The notes beneath the pieces are model-generated. The model had not been told where the DNA came from. It did no database searches and saw only the letters and a program-made list of their open reading frames with translations. The position numbers were made by a program, and so were the translations under genes. From Rhizobium sp. Root483D2 (lineage in GTDB: Bacteria > Pseudomonadota > Alphaproteobacteria > Rhizobiales > Rhizobiaceae), in NCBI RefSeq assembly GCF_001426685.1, contig NZ_LMFB01000005.1, positions 252,773 to 316,772 of the forward strand: a stretch of 64,000 nt of DNA. The letters run 5' to 3'. Within the stretch, counting starts at the first letter, position 1. Every line of letters begins with the position of its first letter. Shown one piece after another: positions 8,788 through 17,840 of the stretch.

Positions 8788-10644
8788 CTATGCCTTCTTC
8801 AGATGAACTGTGAAACTGGTTCCGGCATCACTGCTGGACACATCGATCCGGCCGCCGTAATCGGCCACGATGTCTTTTGAAATGACCAGGCCAAGGCCAA
8901 GCCCGCTCTCCTTGCTGGTATTGAACGGCGTGAACAGGCTTTGCAGGATATCCGGCGCGATACCCGGGCCATTGTCGGACACCGTGACGCCGACCGCCTC
9001 GCCGGTGACCTCGAACCGCACCTCTACCCGGCCGTCCGTCTTTTTATCGCCAATTGCTTCGAACGCGTTTTGCAGAAGGTTGATCAGCACCTGTTCCAGG
9101 CGGATGCGCATACCCATTACCAGAAGATCGGGGGGCGGCAGCGCGATATCCAGCGTCTCCATGCGTCCGGCAAAACGGCTGCGAAGCAATTGCACGGCGC
9201 CTTCGATCACCAGCCTGAGCGAAGTGGGTTCGGCGTCGCGGCGGCCCTTGCGCGAGAGTGCTCGCAATTCGTCGGTGATCACGCCGATGCGCTCCGTCAG
9301 CGCGGCGATATTTCCAAGGTTGTCTGCAGCAGACGCACCCTGCCCGCGCTCCAGGAATACACGCGCATTGTCGGCATAGGCGCGGATGGTGGCGACCGGC
9401 TGGTTGATTTCATGGGCGACGCCTGCCGCCACCTGGCCAAGGATGGCAAGCCTGTTTGCCTGGACGAGGTCCTGCTGCACCGCCTGCAGGGTCTGCTCCG
9501 TATTGCGATGGTCGGTGATCTCCATCTGCAGGCGGTCGCGCGCCTGGCTCAGATCTGCCGTTCTCTCCAGGACACGCCGCTCCAGTTCCTCACGCGCCCG
9601 AAGTGCCTCGGAGATGCGCAAGGATGCGACGTGCCGCCGCCGGAGCAACAGCGCGCCAGCGGCCAGAACAGGAAGCAGCCCAAGCAAAGCCAGCAGGCGC
9701 CCTTCGCGCGTCGCCGCATCAAAGGACGGGGCGGTCTCGACCAGATGCTGCAGGGTCCAGGGCGTTGTCGGTACCGGCGTCTTCAGATCGAGGAATTCGG
9801 TGGCTCCGGTGCTTCCCGGCATCACCACCTCGACAAGGTTGCCGCCATCCAGGTCCCCGGCCTGCCGGAACGGCAGCGGGCGCAGCGGCGCCTCGCCGAA
9901 CTGCAGGCTCTCGCGGATGGCCACAAGTGCGTTTGCCGGGATTTCTCCAATGGTCATGAACCGCCAGGACGGGATGCTGGTGATCAAAACGATCCCACGG
10001 CGATCCGTGACATAGGTTGGTTTCTGCGATGCCGCCCAGGCCGCCTCCACCGGATCGAATTCCAGCTTGACGACGACGACACCCAGCGGCCCGCTTGCAC
10101 CATCGACCCGTTGCGAAATGTAAAGACCGGGCTTCTTGCTGACGCTGCCAAGGGCGAAATGCTCCGCCTTGCCGCTGCTTATCGCTTTTTGGTAGTATTC
10201 ACGAAACCGGTAGTCATTGCCGACAAAACTGTCCGGCTCGCGCCAATTGCTGGCGGCAACCGCCACACCATGCCTGCCGATCACATAGATGACGGCGGCC
10301 TGGGTGCCGGTGGCCAGACCTTCGAGCTTGTGGTTCAATTGATCCAGCGCCGCACGGTCTTGTGTCACCAGGGCGTCGCCAAGGGCGGTGTCCTGTGCAA
10401 GCACCAGCGGAAGCGCTCGCTGTTTCTCAAGGACTGCCCGTAGCAGCGCGGCATTGAGATCGGCGTCCGTGCGCGCCTGCGCTTCCAGCGATACCGTCGC
10501 CAGCCTGCGCGCCACCTCACCGGTGACCCACAGGACGAGGATCGCCAGCACAGCCGAAAACACGCCGTAAAGCACCCAGGCGCGCTGCACGCGGCGGGCG
10601 GATTCCTGAGCTCGAAGGGGGCCTGACACCGGGAAAAAATTCAT
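8788..10644 (-). CDS. dctB: C4-dicarboxylate sensor histidine kinase
   Basis: This sensor kinase is 618 aa from the ATG chosen. An N-terminal membrane helix (about residues 20-45) and a periplasmic double-PAS-like region (about 50-290) precede a second helix near [16 protein letters not shown], a coiled linker, and the kinase core: H-box [21 protein letters not shown]-box [13 protein letters not shown]-boxes DNGPGIAPD and [13 protein letters not shown]. Upstream in-frame starts at 10659 and 10704 exist, but using them would put the DctD sites inside the coding region. No strong ribosome binding site marks any of the three. It pairs with DctD and faces dctA. Confidence 0.93.
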   Translation of the reverse strand: MNFFPVSGPLRAQESARRVQRAWVLYGVFSAVLAILVLWVTGEVARRLATVSLEAQARTDADLNAALLRAVLEKQRALPLVLAQDTALGDALVTQDRAALDQLNHKLEGLATGTQAAVIYVIGRHGVAVAASNWREPDSFVGNDYRFREYYQKAISSGKAEHFALGSVSKKPGLYISQRVDGASGPLGVVVVKLEFDPVEAAWAASQKPTYVTDRRGIVLITSIPSWRFMTIGEIPANALVAIRESLQFGEAPLRPLPFRQAGDLDGGNLVEVVMPGSTGATEFLDLKTPVPTTPWTLQHLVETAPSFDAATREGRLLALLGLLPVLAAGALLLRRRHVASLRISEALRAREELERRVLERTADLSQARDRLQMEITDHRNTEQTLQAVQQDLVQANRLAILGQVAAGVAHEINQPVATIRAYADNARVFLERGQGASAADNLGNIAALTERIGVITDELRALSRKGRRDAEPTSLRLVIEGAVQLLRSRFAGRMETLDIALPPPDLLVMGMRIRLEQVLINLLQNAFEAIGDKKTDGRVEVRFEVTGEAVGVTVSDNGPGIAPDILQSLFTPFNTSKESGLGLGLVISKDIVADYGGRIDVSSSDAGTSFTVHLKKA

Positions 10645-10650
10645 GGCTAA

Positions 10651-10704
10651 TTTGTGCATAAATTCGCACAAAATACAACGGGAGACGTGCTGATAACCGC
10701 ACAA
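10651..10704 (+). promoter_or_regulatory. Tandem DctD-type upstream activating sites
   Basis: There are two inverted repeats of the form GTGC-N8-GCAC: TTTGTGC-N8-GCACAAA at 10651-10672 and ACGTGC-N8-GCACAA at 10685-10704. They share arm sequence and spacer length, lie about 75-125 bp upstream of the -24 element of dctA, and fit the known placement of paired DctD sites in rhizobia. The first lies immediately before dctB, so bound DctD could also affect dctBD. Confidence 0.75.
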
Positions 10705-10777
10705 AAGATTGTGTTTAGGGCAACGCCTTATAAATTTTATCTATATTAATCAACAATTTAAATGGAATATCCGAAAC

Positions 10778-10793
10778 TGGCACGGCACTTGCG
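10778..10793 (+). promoter_or_regulatory. Sigma-54 (-24/-12) promoter of dctA
   Basis: TGGCAC-N5-TTGC matches the RpoN promoter consensus exactly (TGGCAC at 10778-10783, TTGC at 10789-10792). It lies about 90 bp before the dctA start and downstream of the DctD-type sites. Confidence 0.9.
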
Positions 10794-10883
10794 AAGATAC
10801 CCGGATAACGGCACGCCCGTTCAACAATCAGTCACAGGCCCGGGAGGCCGGAATTCGTTCCGGGCGGGTCAAAGGAGGATATC

Positions 10884-12224
10884 ATGATCTCTGTTCCAGC
10901 AGACGCAGCCCCGACACCTGCAGTCAAAACTCCCTTTTACCGGCATCTGTACATTCAGGTTCTGGCTGCCATCGCAGCCGGCATTCTTCTCGGCCATTTT
11001 TATCCCGAGATCGGCGCACAGCTAAAGCCGCTTGGCGATGCCTTCATCAAGCTCGTCAAGATGATCATCGCCCCCGTCATCTTCCTGACCGTGGCAACCG
11101 GCATTGCTGGCATGAGCGATCTGCAGAAGGTCGGCCGGGTCGCCGGAAAGGCGATGCTGTACTTCCTGACATTTTCAACGCTCGCCCTCGTCATTGGCTT
11201 GATCGTCGCCAATGTCGTGCAGCCGGGTGCAGGCATGCATATCGATCCCGCGTCGCTCGATCCGGCCGCCGTCGCCAACTATGCCGCAAAGGCACATGAG
11301 CAGACGATCACCGGCTTCCTCAGCAACATCATCCCGACCACGATCGTCGGCGCCTTTGCCGATGGCGATATCCTGCAGGTGCTGTTCTTCTCGGTGCTGT
11401 TCGGCCTCGCTCTGGCCATGGTCGGCGAAAAGGGCCAGCCGGTCGTCAATTTTCTCAATGCGCTGACCGCTCCGGTCTTCAAGCTCGTCGCCATCCTGAT
11501 GAAGGCAGCACCGATCGGCGCCTTTGGCGCCATGGCCTTCACCATCGGCAAATACGGCGTCGGCTCGATCGCCAATCTCGCCATGCTGATCGGGACTTTC
11601 TATATCACGTCACTGCTGTTCGTTTTCATCGTCCTTGGTGCGGTTGCCCGCTACAACGGCTTTTCGATCATCGCCCTGCTGCGCTACATCAAGGAGGAAC
11701 TGCTTCTGGTTCTCGGCACGTCCTCTTCGGAAGCCGCACTGCCGGGCCTGATGGACAAGATGGAAAAGGCCGGCTGCAAGCGCTCGGTCGTCGGCCTGGT
11801 CATTCCGACGGGATACTCCTTCAATCTTGACGGAACCAATATCTACATGACGCTGGCCGCCCTGTTCATCGCGCAGGCAACCGATATCCAGCTGTCCTTT
11901 GCCGATCAGATCCTGCTGCTGCTCGTCGCGATGTTAAGCTCGAAGGGTGCTGCGGGGATCACCGGCGCCGGCTTCATCACGCTGGCGGCCACGCTCTCGG
12001 TCGTGCCTGCCGTTCCCGTCGCCGGCATGGCGCTCATCCTCGGCATCGACCGCTTCATGTCGGAATGCCGGGCACTGACCAATCTCGTCGGCAATGCCGT
12101 CGCAACCGTCGTGGTTGCCCGCTGGGAAAACGAGCTGGACAAAGATCAACTGGCAAAGGCGCTGCAGGGAAACCAGGGACAAGCCCAAGCACCGGCCATC
12201 GGCAACCTGCAACCCGCCGAATAA
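10884..12224 (+). CDS. dctA: C4-dicarboxylate transporter DctA
   Basis: This 446-aa DAACS-family symporter takes up succinate, fumarate and malate with cations. It has about eight membrane helices, the serine-rich re-entrant loop [39 protein letters not shown] and [22 protein letters not shown], all hallmarks of DctA. A perfect AAAGGAGG site precedes the ATG. It is divergent from dctBD and controlled through the sigma-54 promoter described above; in rhizobia this carrier feeds symbiotic nitrogen fixation. Confidence 0.97.
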   Translation: MISVPADAAPTPAVKTPFYRHLYIQVLAAIAAGILLGHFYPEIGAQLKPLGDAFIKLVKMIIAPVIFLTVATGIAGMSDLQKVGRVAGKAMLYFLTFSTLALVIGLIVANVVQPGAGMHIDPASLDPAAVANYAAKAHEQTITGFLSNIIPTTIVGAFADGDILQVLFFSVLFGLALAMVGEKGQPVVNFLNALTAPVFKLVAILMKAAPIGAFGAMAFTIGKYGVGSIANLAMLIGTFYITSLLFVFIVLGAVARYNGFSIIALLRYIKEELLLVLGTSSSEAALPGLMDKMEKAGCKRSVVGLVIPTGYSFNLDGTNIYMTLAALFIAQATDIQLSFADQILLLLVAMLSSKGAAGITGAGFITLAATLSVVPAVPVAGMALILGIDRFMSECRALTNLVGNAVATVVVARWENELDKDQLAKALQGNQGQAQAPAIGNLQPAE

Positions 12225-12249
12225 AGCCTATCATAGTGTGAAAATCGAC

Positions 12250-12276
12250 ATGCGGTCCGTGTCTCACGGGCCGCAT
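12250..12276 (+). terminator. Hairpin after dctA
   Basis: A 12-bp inverted repeat with one wobble pair (ATGCGGTCCGTG and CACGGGCCGCAT) encloses a 3-nt loop, 25 bp past the dctA stop. The following run of T is weak (TTGCTT), so termination is probable but not certain. Confidence 0.6.
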
Positions 12277-12490
12277 TTGCTTGTGCGCAGGTCTGCGCCG
12301 TCTCGACCAGCCTTCGCCAACCGCGCTGATGCGCAACAGAGACACCGGCTGCATTTTCTCTCCCGGCCTCGCTGCCTTAACCCTGCATTTACCATGATGA
12401 GCGTCACTGGTGGACAGGAGTTCCTGCGCCGCACAATCGCCCCATCCCGGCGATCAAAGCGTTGAAGTTGCTCGCGAAGGAATTGAGACC

Positions 12491-12637
12491 ATGAAAACGG
12501 ACAAAGGAATTACGCTCGCCGTCATCGTCGTCACGATCGTTGCGATGTTCACGTTGAATTTCGCGATGACCCGTTATGGCACGCCAGCCATGGCCGACGG
12601 CGTCTCTGGCGAAATCACGTCGTCTATACCGAAATAA
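12491..12637 (+). CDS. Small single-pass membrane protein, 48 aa
   Basis: This is a predicted 48-residue protein. MKTDKG is followed by a hydrophobic helix (ITLAVIVVTIVAMFTLNFA) and a short polar tail rich in Gly, Ser and Thr. GAAGGAATT precedes the ATG at a usable distance. I do not recognise a family. It is the first of four tiny ORFs in a row on this strand between dctA and the next regulator gene, which slightly raises the chance that it is real. Confidence 0.5.
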   Translation: MKTDKGITLAVIVVTIVAMFTLNFAMTRYGTPAMADGVSGEITSSIPK

Positions 12638-12739
12638 TCCGGCCCCGAGGACTGCGGCCGCCCGCTGAGCGCCTTTACGCAGACAGCGTCCGGGAACTTT
12701 CTGTCCCTCAGCAGTGTTTCTCCCGTGAGGAGAAATGCG

Positions 12740-12889
12740 ATGGACGAAAATAGTCTGCCCCCTGACACGATAATCTTCCGAACCCACGCTTTGATGCCGG
12801 ATGCGTGGCATCTACGCGTTGTTTCCGCTCACGGCGGCGGCGCTCCGTCGCGCATCTCTCGAATCAATCCTTCCGGTGATCAGTCATGA
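12740..12889 (+). CDS. Small hypothetical protein, 49 aa, coupled to the next ORF
   Basis: A good ribosome binding site (GTGAGGAG, about 8 bp before the ATG) precedes a 49-codon frame beginning MDENSLPPDTIIF. The product is soluble-looking, with no membrane segment and a Gly/Ser/Arg-rich end. Its TGA overlaps the ATG of the next small ORF as ATGA (12886-12889), the usual geometry for translational coupling. I know no family for it. A short leader whose translation controls the following membrane peptide is an alternative. Confidence 0.45.
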   Translation: MDENSLPPDTIIFRTHALMPDAWHLRVVSAHGGGAPSRISRINPSGDQS

Positions 12890-13035
12890 CGGCGCGAAAC
12901 GTTTTGCTCATACTGCTCACGGCATTCTTCCTCACCGCACTCCTCCTGATCCACAACGCCTTTTACCGGCCCGTCCCGACCAGTTCCATCGAGCCGCCTG
13001 CCAAGACCAACGGCGAAATACGCTCCTACAGTTAA
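12886..13035 (+). CDS. Small single-pass membrane protein, 49 aa
   Basis: This 49-residue protein has a strongly hydrophobic N-terminal helix (NVLLILLTAFFLTALLLI, about residues 5-22) and then a proline- and threonine-containing polar tail. It has no strong ribosome binding site of its own, but its ATG overlaps the stop of the preceding small ORF, so coupled translation is likely. Family unknown. Confidence 0.5.
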   Translation: MTARNVLLILLTAFFLTALLLIHNAFYRPVPTSSIEPPAKTNGEIRSYS

Positions 13036-13099
13036 GCCGCGTTGCTCAGTTGGAACTTAGAGGGTTGCGGCAGCGTTTTGTGTCTTGAGGAGACACACA

Positions 13100-13267
13100 A
13101 TGATCAGCGTAACGTGGATCTTAGCACTGGTGGCTGCGCTTGCAGTCTTTGGCATTGCCATTGGCTACGGCGTTTTCAGTCAAAGGCGGTTCAACTCGAA
13201 AATGAACCCGACACAGCAGGACCGAATCGACGAAATGTCCTGGCGTGAAAACTTGCTTGATCAGTAG
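13100..13267 (+). CDS. Small single-pass membrane protein, 55 aa
   Basis: This 55-residue protein has a hydrophobic helix (TWILALVAALAVFGIAIGYGVF, start near residue 4) followed by a charged, soluble tail (SQRRFNSKMNPTQQDRIDE). GAGGAG about 8 bp upstream supports the ATG at 13100 rather than the earlier in-frame start at 13085. The topology (short outside segment, helix, charged cytoplasmic tail) is common for small stress or regulatory membrane proteins, but I do not recognise the family. Confidence 0.6.
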   Translation: MISVTWILALVAALAVFGIAIGYGVFSQRRFNSKMNPTQQDRIDEMSWRENLLDQ

Positions 13268-13313
13268 CGGCTGCCAACAGGTCATTTGATCAAATTTTGC
13301 GTGGCGCCAACGC

Positions 13314-14048
13314 TCATTTTGCGGCGTAGAGCGACCGCGACCGTTCCAGATGCTTTAGCACCGCCTGTTCTGCCGCATCCGGATCGCCAGCTTTTAGACA
13401 GATGATAATTTCCTCGTGCTCGGCCAGGGTGAACTTTTCCTTGCCGGTCCAGATCAGCATTTCCGTGTGATATTCCTTCAGCCAGGCCAGCATCGCGTCG
13501 CTGACGGCGACATAGATCGGGTTGCGCGAAATCCGGGCAATGCGTGTGTGAAATTCCATATCAGCGGCAATGAAGGCTTCGGCGTCGCCAAGCGATGCCC
13601 GCTGCTTGTCGAGAATGTCGCTGAGATCGGCAATATCTTTGGAATCGCCTTTGATCGCCGCCTCGCGCGCCATGCCGCGCTCGAAGAAAATGCGGGCGCT
13701 TTTCAGATGCTCCAGCGTATCCGACGACTTGGCGAGCATCATCTTTGCGGTCATATCCATCTGGCGGAAGATCGATTGTGCGGTCAGTTCCAGCACCTTG
13801 GCGCGCTCGCCATGCGAAATCGCCACCAGCCCCATGCCGGCCAGCGCCTGCATCGCCTCGCGGATTGCCGGCCGGCCGACGCCGAAGCGCTCCATCAACT
13901 CGCGCTCGGATGGCATCTCGTCGCCGGGCTGCAACTCGCCTGACGTGATCATCGTCTTCAAACGCGCGAAAACTTCGTCAGACAGTTTGCGGCGGACGAT
14001 CTGTTCGGTGTGCTGGCCCATAATGTCTCGCTGGTTACCCTTTGCCAT
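13314..14048 (-). CDS. FadR/NanR-type GntR regulator of the D-apiose genes (inferred)
   Basis: A 244-aa protein from the ATG at 14048. It has an N-terminal winged helix (about residues 15-85; GELQPGDEMPSERELMERFG and GRPAIREAMQALAGMG) and an FCD ligand domain (about 95-230; DMEFHTRIARISRNPIYVAVSD). The reading frame stays open upstream, but the extra residues do not look like this family. Another in-frame ATG at 14021 is possible. It diverges from oiaX, and a near-palindromic site (14148-14166) lies between them; a related sequence lies before apnO. I infer that it represses both halves of the apiose pathway and its own gene. Confidence 0.85.
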   Translation of the reverse strand: MAKGNQRDIMGQHTEQIVRRKLSDEVFARLKTMITSGELQPGDEMPSERELMERFGVGRPAIREAMQALAGMGLVAISHGERAKVLELTAQSIFRQMDMTAKMMLAKSSDTLEHLKSARIFFERGMAREAAIKGDSKDIADLSDILDKQRASLGDAEAFIAADMEFHTRIARISRNPIYVAVSDAMLAWLKEYHTEMLIWTGKEKFTLAEHEEIIICLKAGDPDAAEQAVLKHLERSRSLYAAK

Positions 14049-14147
14049 CCTTATGCACCGCTCCCACGGCGAAAGAAATGCGCCCATCCGTTTGTGAGAG
14101 CACAGTCCACATTGATGATGGGGGATGCAAGCTCCCTCTTGCTTAAT

Positions 14148-14166
14148 TGATATACTCATTATACCA
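14148..14166. promoter_or_regulatory. Candidate operator between the regulator and oiaX
   Basis: TGATATA-CTCAT-TATACCA is a near-perfect 19-bp palindrome; the arms differ at one position. It contains TGGTATA on the other strand, reminiscent of sites bound by NanR/FadR-type GntR proteins. It sits in the divergent intergenic region, and a related sequence occurs before apnO at 18176-18202. Confidence 0.6.
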
Positions 14167-14230
14167 GTTGCGAAAAACACGCCAGCCGGAACCGGCTGGG
14201 TTTGCCGTAGCGGGAGGCTTTTGCACGATC

Positions 14231-15484
14231 ATGATCGTCGTCACCTACAGAATTGAAACATCCGGAAGCATCGAGGCGATGGCGGAAAAGATCGCCAGCG
14301 ATCAATCGACCGGCACCTTCGTGCCCGTTCCCGGCGAAACGCCAGAGCTGAAGGCGCGCGTTGCCGCCCGCGTTCTCGCCATCCGCCCGCTTGCCGATGC
14401 GGAATATCCGAGCTGGCCGGAGGCTGCAGCCGGTCATGGCCCGATCCGCCGCGCCGATGCCGATATCGCCTTTCCGCTCGATGCTGTCGGCACCGATCTC
14501 TCAGCCCTGATGACCATTGCGGTCGGCGGTATCTTTTCAATCCGCGGCATGACCGGCCTGCGTGTCGTCGATCTGAAACTGCCTCAGGACTATCAGTCGG
14601 CCTATCCCGGCCCGCAATTTGGCCTGCCCGGCAGCCGCAGGCTCACCGGCGTTTATGACCGGCCGATCATCGGCACCATCGTCAAGCCGGCGCTTGGCCT
14701 GCGTCCGCATGAAACCGCCGGACTTGTCGGGGAATTGATCGGCTCCGGCGTCGATTTCATCAAGGACGACGAAAAGCTGATGAGCCCGGCCTATTCGCCG
14801 CTCAGCGAGCGCGTGGCCGCGATCATGCCGAAAATTCTCGACCACGAGCAAAAGACCGGCAAGAAGGTCATGTATGCCTTCGGCATCTCGGCGACCGATC
14901 CCGACGAGATGATGCGCAACCACGATCTCGTTTTGGAAGCTGGCGGCAATTGCGCCGTCATCAATATCAACTCGATCGGCATGGGCGGTATGGCCTTCCT
15001 GCGCAAGCGCTCCGGCCTGGTGCTGCACGCCCACCGCAACGGTTGGGACGTGCTCACCCGGCACCCCGGCATCGGCTTCGATTTCAAGGTCTGGCAGCAG
15101 TTCTGGCGGCTTCTGGGCGTCGATCAATTCCAGATCAACGGCATCGGCGTCAAATACTGGGAGCCGGACGATAGTTTCGTCGAGAGCTTCAAGGCGGTGA
15201 CGACGCCGCTGTTTGATGCGTCCGATTGCGCGCTGCCGGTTGCCGGTTCCGGCCAATGGGGCGGACAGGCGCCGGAAACCTATCGCCGCACCGGCCGCAC
15301 CACCGACCTGCTCTATCTCTGCGGCGGCGGCATCGTCAGCCATCCCGGCGGTCCGGCGGCCGGCGTGCGCGCCGTGCAACAGGCCTGGCAAGCAGCCGTC
15401 GCCGATATTCCGCTTGAGACCTACGCCAAGGACCACCCGGAACTTGCCGCCTCCATCCAGAAATTCGGTAGCGCAAGCGAGTGA
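14231..15484 (+). CDS. oiaX: RuBisCO-like protein, 3-oxo-isoapionate-4-phosphate transcarboxylase/hydrolase
   Basis: This 417-aa form IV RuBisCO-like protein keeps the metal/carbamate motif as DFIKDDEKL and the upstream KPALGL lysine segment, LHAHRNGWD and the phosphate-loop region SGQWGGQAP. In D-apiose catabolism OiaX splits 3-oxo-isoapionate 4-phosphate to 3-phosphoglycerate and glycolate. The assignment rests on the neighbours: the DUF1537 kinase follows 4 bp later, and ApnO, ApsD and ApnL are within 12 kb. The frame opens upstream at 14147, but that would overlap the operator; ATG 14231 begins the normal RLP N-terminus and has GGGAGG 13 bp before it, a rather long spacing. Confidence 0.88.
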   Translation: MIVVTYRIETSGSIEAMAEKIASDQSTGTFVPVPGETPELKARVAARVLAIRPLADAEYPSWPEAAAGHGPIRRADADIAFPLDAVGTDLSALMTIAVGGIFSIRGMTGLRVVDLKLPQDYQSAYPGPQFGLPGSRRLTGVYDRPIIGTIVKPALGLRPHETAGLVGELIGSGVDFIKDDEKLMSPAYSPLSERVAAIMPKILDHEQKTGKKVMYAFGISATDPDEMMRNHDLVLEAGGNCAVININSIGMGGMAFLRKRSGLVLHAHRNGWDVLTRHPGIGFDFKVWQQFWRLLGVDQFQINGIGVKYWEPDDSFVESFKAVTTPLFDASDCALPVAGSGQWGGQAPETYRRTGRTTDLLYLCGGGIVSHPGGPAAGVRAVQQAWQAAVADIPLETYAKDHPELAASIQKFGSASE

Positions 15485-15488
15485 TATC

Positions 15489-16832
15489 ATGACCGCAAAG
15501 ACAAACCCGCTGATCTCCTATTACGGCGACGACCTGACAGGCTCGACCGATGTCATGGAAGCGCTGGCCTCCAATGGTGTCGATACCGTTCTGTTCATGG
15601 ATGTGCCGGATGACGCGCTCAAGCAGCGGTTTGACCAGTGCCGGGCGATCGGCCTTGCCGGCACCAGCCGCAGCGAAACGCCGGACTGGATGGACGGGCA
15701 CCTGACACCCGCGTTTCAATGGTTGAAGAGCCTTGAAGCCGATATCTGCCATTACAAAGTCTGCTCGACCTTCGATTCCAGCCCGCAGGTCGGCAATATC
15801 GGCAAGGCGATCGAAATCGGCAAGGCGATGTTCGGCCAGCCCTATGTGCCCGTTCTCGTCGGCGCGCCGCAACTGAAGCGCTACACCGCCTTCGGCCATC
15901 TCTTTGCAGCCTATCAGGGCGAGGTCTACCGGATCGACCGCCACCCCGTCATGAGCCGCCATCCGGTGACGCCGATGGCGGAGGCGGATCTGCGTCTGCA
16001 CCTGAGCGCGCAGACGGCGCTGAAGACCGGATTGGCCGATCTTTCCATGCTGGCCGCTGCGGATGCGGATGAGAGAGTTGAGACCCTCTGCCGGGATTTC
16101 GACGGCATGATCCTGTTTGATGTTGATAGCCCCGAAAGCCAGTCCCATGCCGGACGCCAGCTCTGGCGCCTGCGGCGGGAGGGCGGCTGGTTCGTTACCG
16201 GTTCGTCCGGCGTCGAATATGCGCTGCTGACCGCCTGGGATAAAGATGGTTTGACACAGGGCAGGAAGACCTTTCCCTTGCCCGGCAAGGCAGACCGTAT
16301 CGCCGTCGTTTCTGGCAGCGTCTCCCCCACCACCGAACGGCAGATCCGCCACGCCACGCAAAACGGGTTTACCGGCATCAATCTCGATCCTCTGGAACTG
16401 CTCGGCGAAAACGGCAATGCCGCGCTCGAACGGGCGATTGCCAGCGGCCTCGAAAGCCTCAAGCGCGGCGAAAGCGTCATTCTCAACACGGCGCTTGGTC
16501 CATCCGCCGATCGCGGCGGCGATATCGACCGCGTTCCCGGCAGCCGCCATCGCCTCGGCCGCATGCTCGGAACGATCCTGCGCCGCCTTGTCGAAGAACA
16601 GCATTTGACCCGAGCCGTCATTGCCGGCGGCGATACATCAAGCCATGCATTGAGGGAGTTGCATGTCCAGGCGCTGACGACGCTTTTGCCTTTGCCGCAG
16701 ACGCCGGGATCACCGCTCTGCACGGCGCACGGCACCTATGCCGCCACCAACGGACTTCAGATTGCGTTGAAGGGTGGCCAGGTCGGATCGGACGGTTATT
16801 TCGCACAGATCAGGGATGGCCTTCAAGGCTAG
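15489..16832 (+). CDS. oiaK: 3-oxo-isoapionate kinase, DUF1537 four-carbon acid sugar kinase family
   Basis: This 447-aa protein of the DUF1537 family has the N-terminal substrate domain (YYGDDLTGSTDVMEAL, with the family's DDLTG motif) and the C-terminal nucleotide-binding part (IAGGDTSSHALRELHVQAL). It would phosphorylate 3-oxo-isoapionate at O4 to make the OiaX substrate. It is cotranscribed with oiaX with a 4-bp gap. Members of this family also phosphorylate threonate, erythronate and oxo-tetronates, so the exact substrate is taken from the surrounding apiose genes. Confidence 0.87.
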   Translation: MTAKTNPLISYYGDDLTGSTDVMEALASNGVDTVLFMDVPDDALKQRFDQCRAIGLAGTSRSETPDWMDGHLTPAFQWLKSLEADICHYKVCSTFDSSPQVGNIGKAIEIGKAMFGQPYVPVLVGAPQLKRYTAFGHLFAAYQGEVYRIDRHPVMSRHPVTPMAEADLRLHLSAQTALKTGLADLSMLAAADADERVETLCRDFDGMILFDVDSPESQSHAGRQLWRLRREGGWFVTGSSGVEYALLTAWDKDGLTQGRKTFPLPGKADRIAVVSGSVSPTTERQIRHATQNGFTGINLDPLELLGENGNAALERAIASGLESLKRGESVILNTALGPSADRGGDIDRVPGSRHRLGRMLGTILRRLVEEQHLTRAVIAGGDTSSHALRELHVQALTTLLPLPQTPGSPLCTAHGTYAATNGLQIALKGGQVGSDGYFAQIRDGLQG

Positions 16833-16841
16833 GCTTAGACG

Positions 16842-17840
16842 CTATTGAAGCGTGCGGACGCTGCTGCGGCGCTCGCCGGGCGGCGCCGGTGAAAAGGATG
16901 CACGCAGACTGGCATTGAATTGCGCTAGGAGGTGCCGGTCGAAATGGCCATCCGATTTCAGCATCATGCGCAGCGTCTCGGCGGGCGTCCATGCCCGCTT
17001 GTAGGACCGCGCCGAGGTCATCGCATCATAGACGTCGCAGATGGCCGCAATGCGTGCCGGCATGCTGATCTGCTTGTCGGCAAGCCCGAACGGATAACCT
17101 TTGCCGTCGATCCGCTCGTGGTGATGAAGGCAGACGTCGAGGACAATCTCCGGCATGTCGCCCTGGCGTGACAGCAATTCGTAACCACGCGCCGGATGCG
17201 TGCGGATCTCCGCCATCTCGTCATCGGTGAGCGCGCCCTTCTTCGACAGAAGCGCGTCGGGCATGACCATCTTGCCGATATCATGCAACAGGCCGCTGAC
17301 GCCCAGAATGCGAACGGTCTGCTCGTCGAATTTGAGAAACCGGGCGAAATGCACCATCAATGCGCTGACGGCGACCGAATGCAAAAACGTATACTCGTCC
17401 TTGGTTTTAAGCCGCGTTATGCCGATCAGCGCCGCCGGATTGCTTTCCATGGATTTGGCGATCTGCTCGACAACACGGTCGGCCGGCTCGAATGCCGCCG
17501 CGCCGTTTTGCCGGACACCGGAAAACAATGTGTCGAGCAGCGGCCTTGTCTGTTCGATCGTCTGCAGTGCTTGCTTGATTTCGGTCTCGGTAAAGGCGCG
17601 CGAAAGATTGGGCTGCGCGCTGTCCTTGGCTGCGGTCTGCACCGTGCCTGCTCCGACATCGATGCCTCGGCGGGTATCGATGACAAGGCTGATAATATTG
17701 CTTGCCCGCACTTTTGCGGCGGCGGCTTCGTCTTTCAAAAGAAAGCTGCGGACCGGCGTTGCTTCATCGCGCAAGGGATCTTCGATGTCGGTGATATACA
17801 TTCCCGCACGAACCTGATGCCTTTTGATGCGCTTGAGCAT
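16842..17840 (-). CDS. HD-GYP domain cyclic-di-GMP phosphodiesterase with DUF3391
   Basis: This 332-aa protein has an N-terminal DUF3391 region (MLKRIKRHQVRAGMYIT, about residues 1-120) and a complete HD-GYP domain (about 140-320). The metal and signature residues are visible in FLHSVAVSALM, LLHDIGKMVMP, and HHHERIDGKGYPFGL. It should hydrolyse cyclic di-GMP. I start at 17840 because this is the usual DUF3391 N-terminus; an ATG at 17888 adds 16 residues. The gene is on the opposite strand inside the apiose cluster, ending 10 bp after oiaK, and has no evident role in sugar breakdown. Confidence 0.9.
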   Translation of the reverse strand: MLKRIKRHQVRAGMYITDIEDPLRDEATPVRSFLLKDEAAAAKVRASNIISLVIDTRRGIDVGAGTVQTAAKDSAQPNLSRAFTETEIKQALQTIEQTRPLLDTLFSGVRQNGAAAFEPADRVVEQIAKSMESNPAALIGITRLKTKDEYTFLHSVAVSALMVHFARFLKFDEQTVRILGVSGLLHDIGKMVMPDALLSKKGALTDDEMAEIRTHPARGYELLSRQGDMPEIVLDVCLHHHERIDGKGYPFGLADKQISMPARIAAICDVYDAMTSARSYKRAWTPAETLRMMLKSDGHFDRHLLAQFNASLRASFSPAPPGERRSSVRTLQ

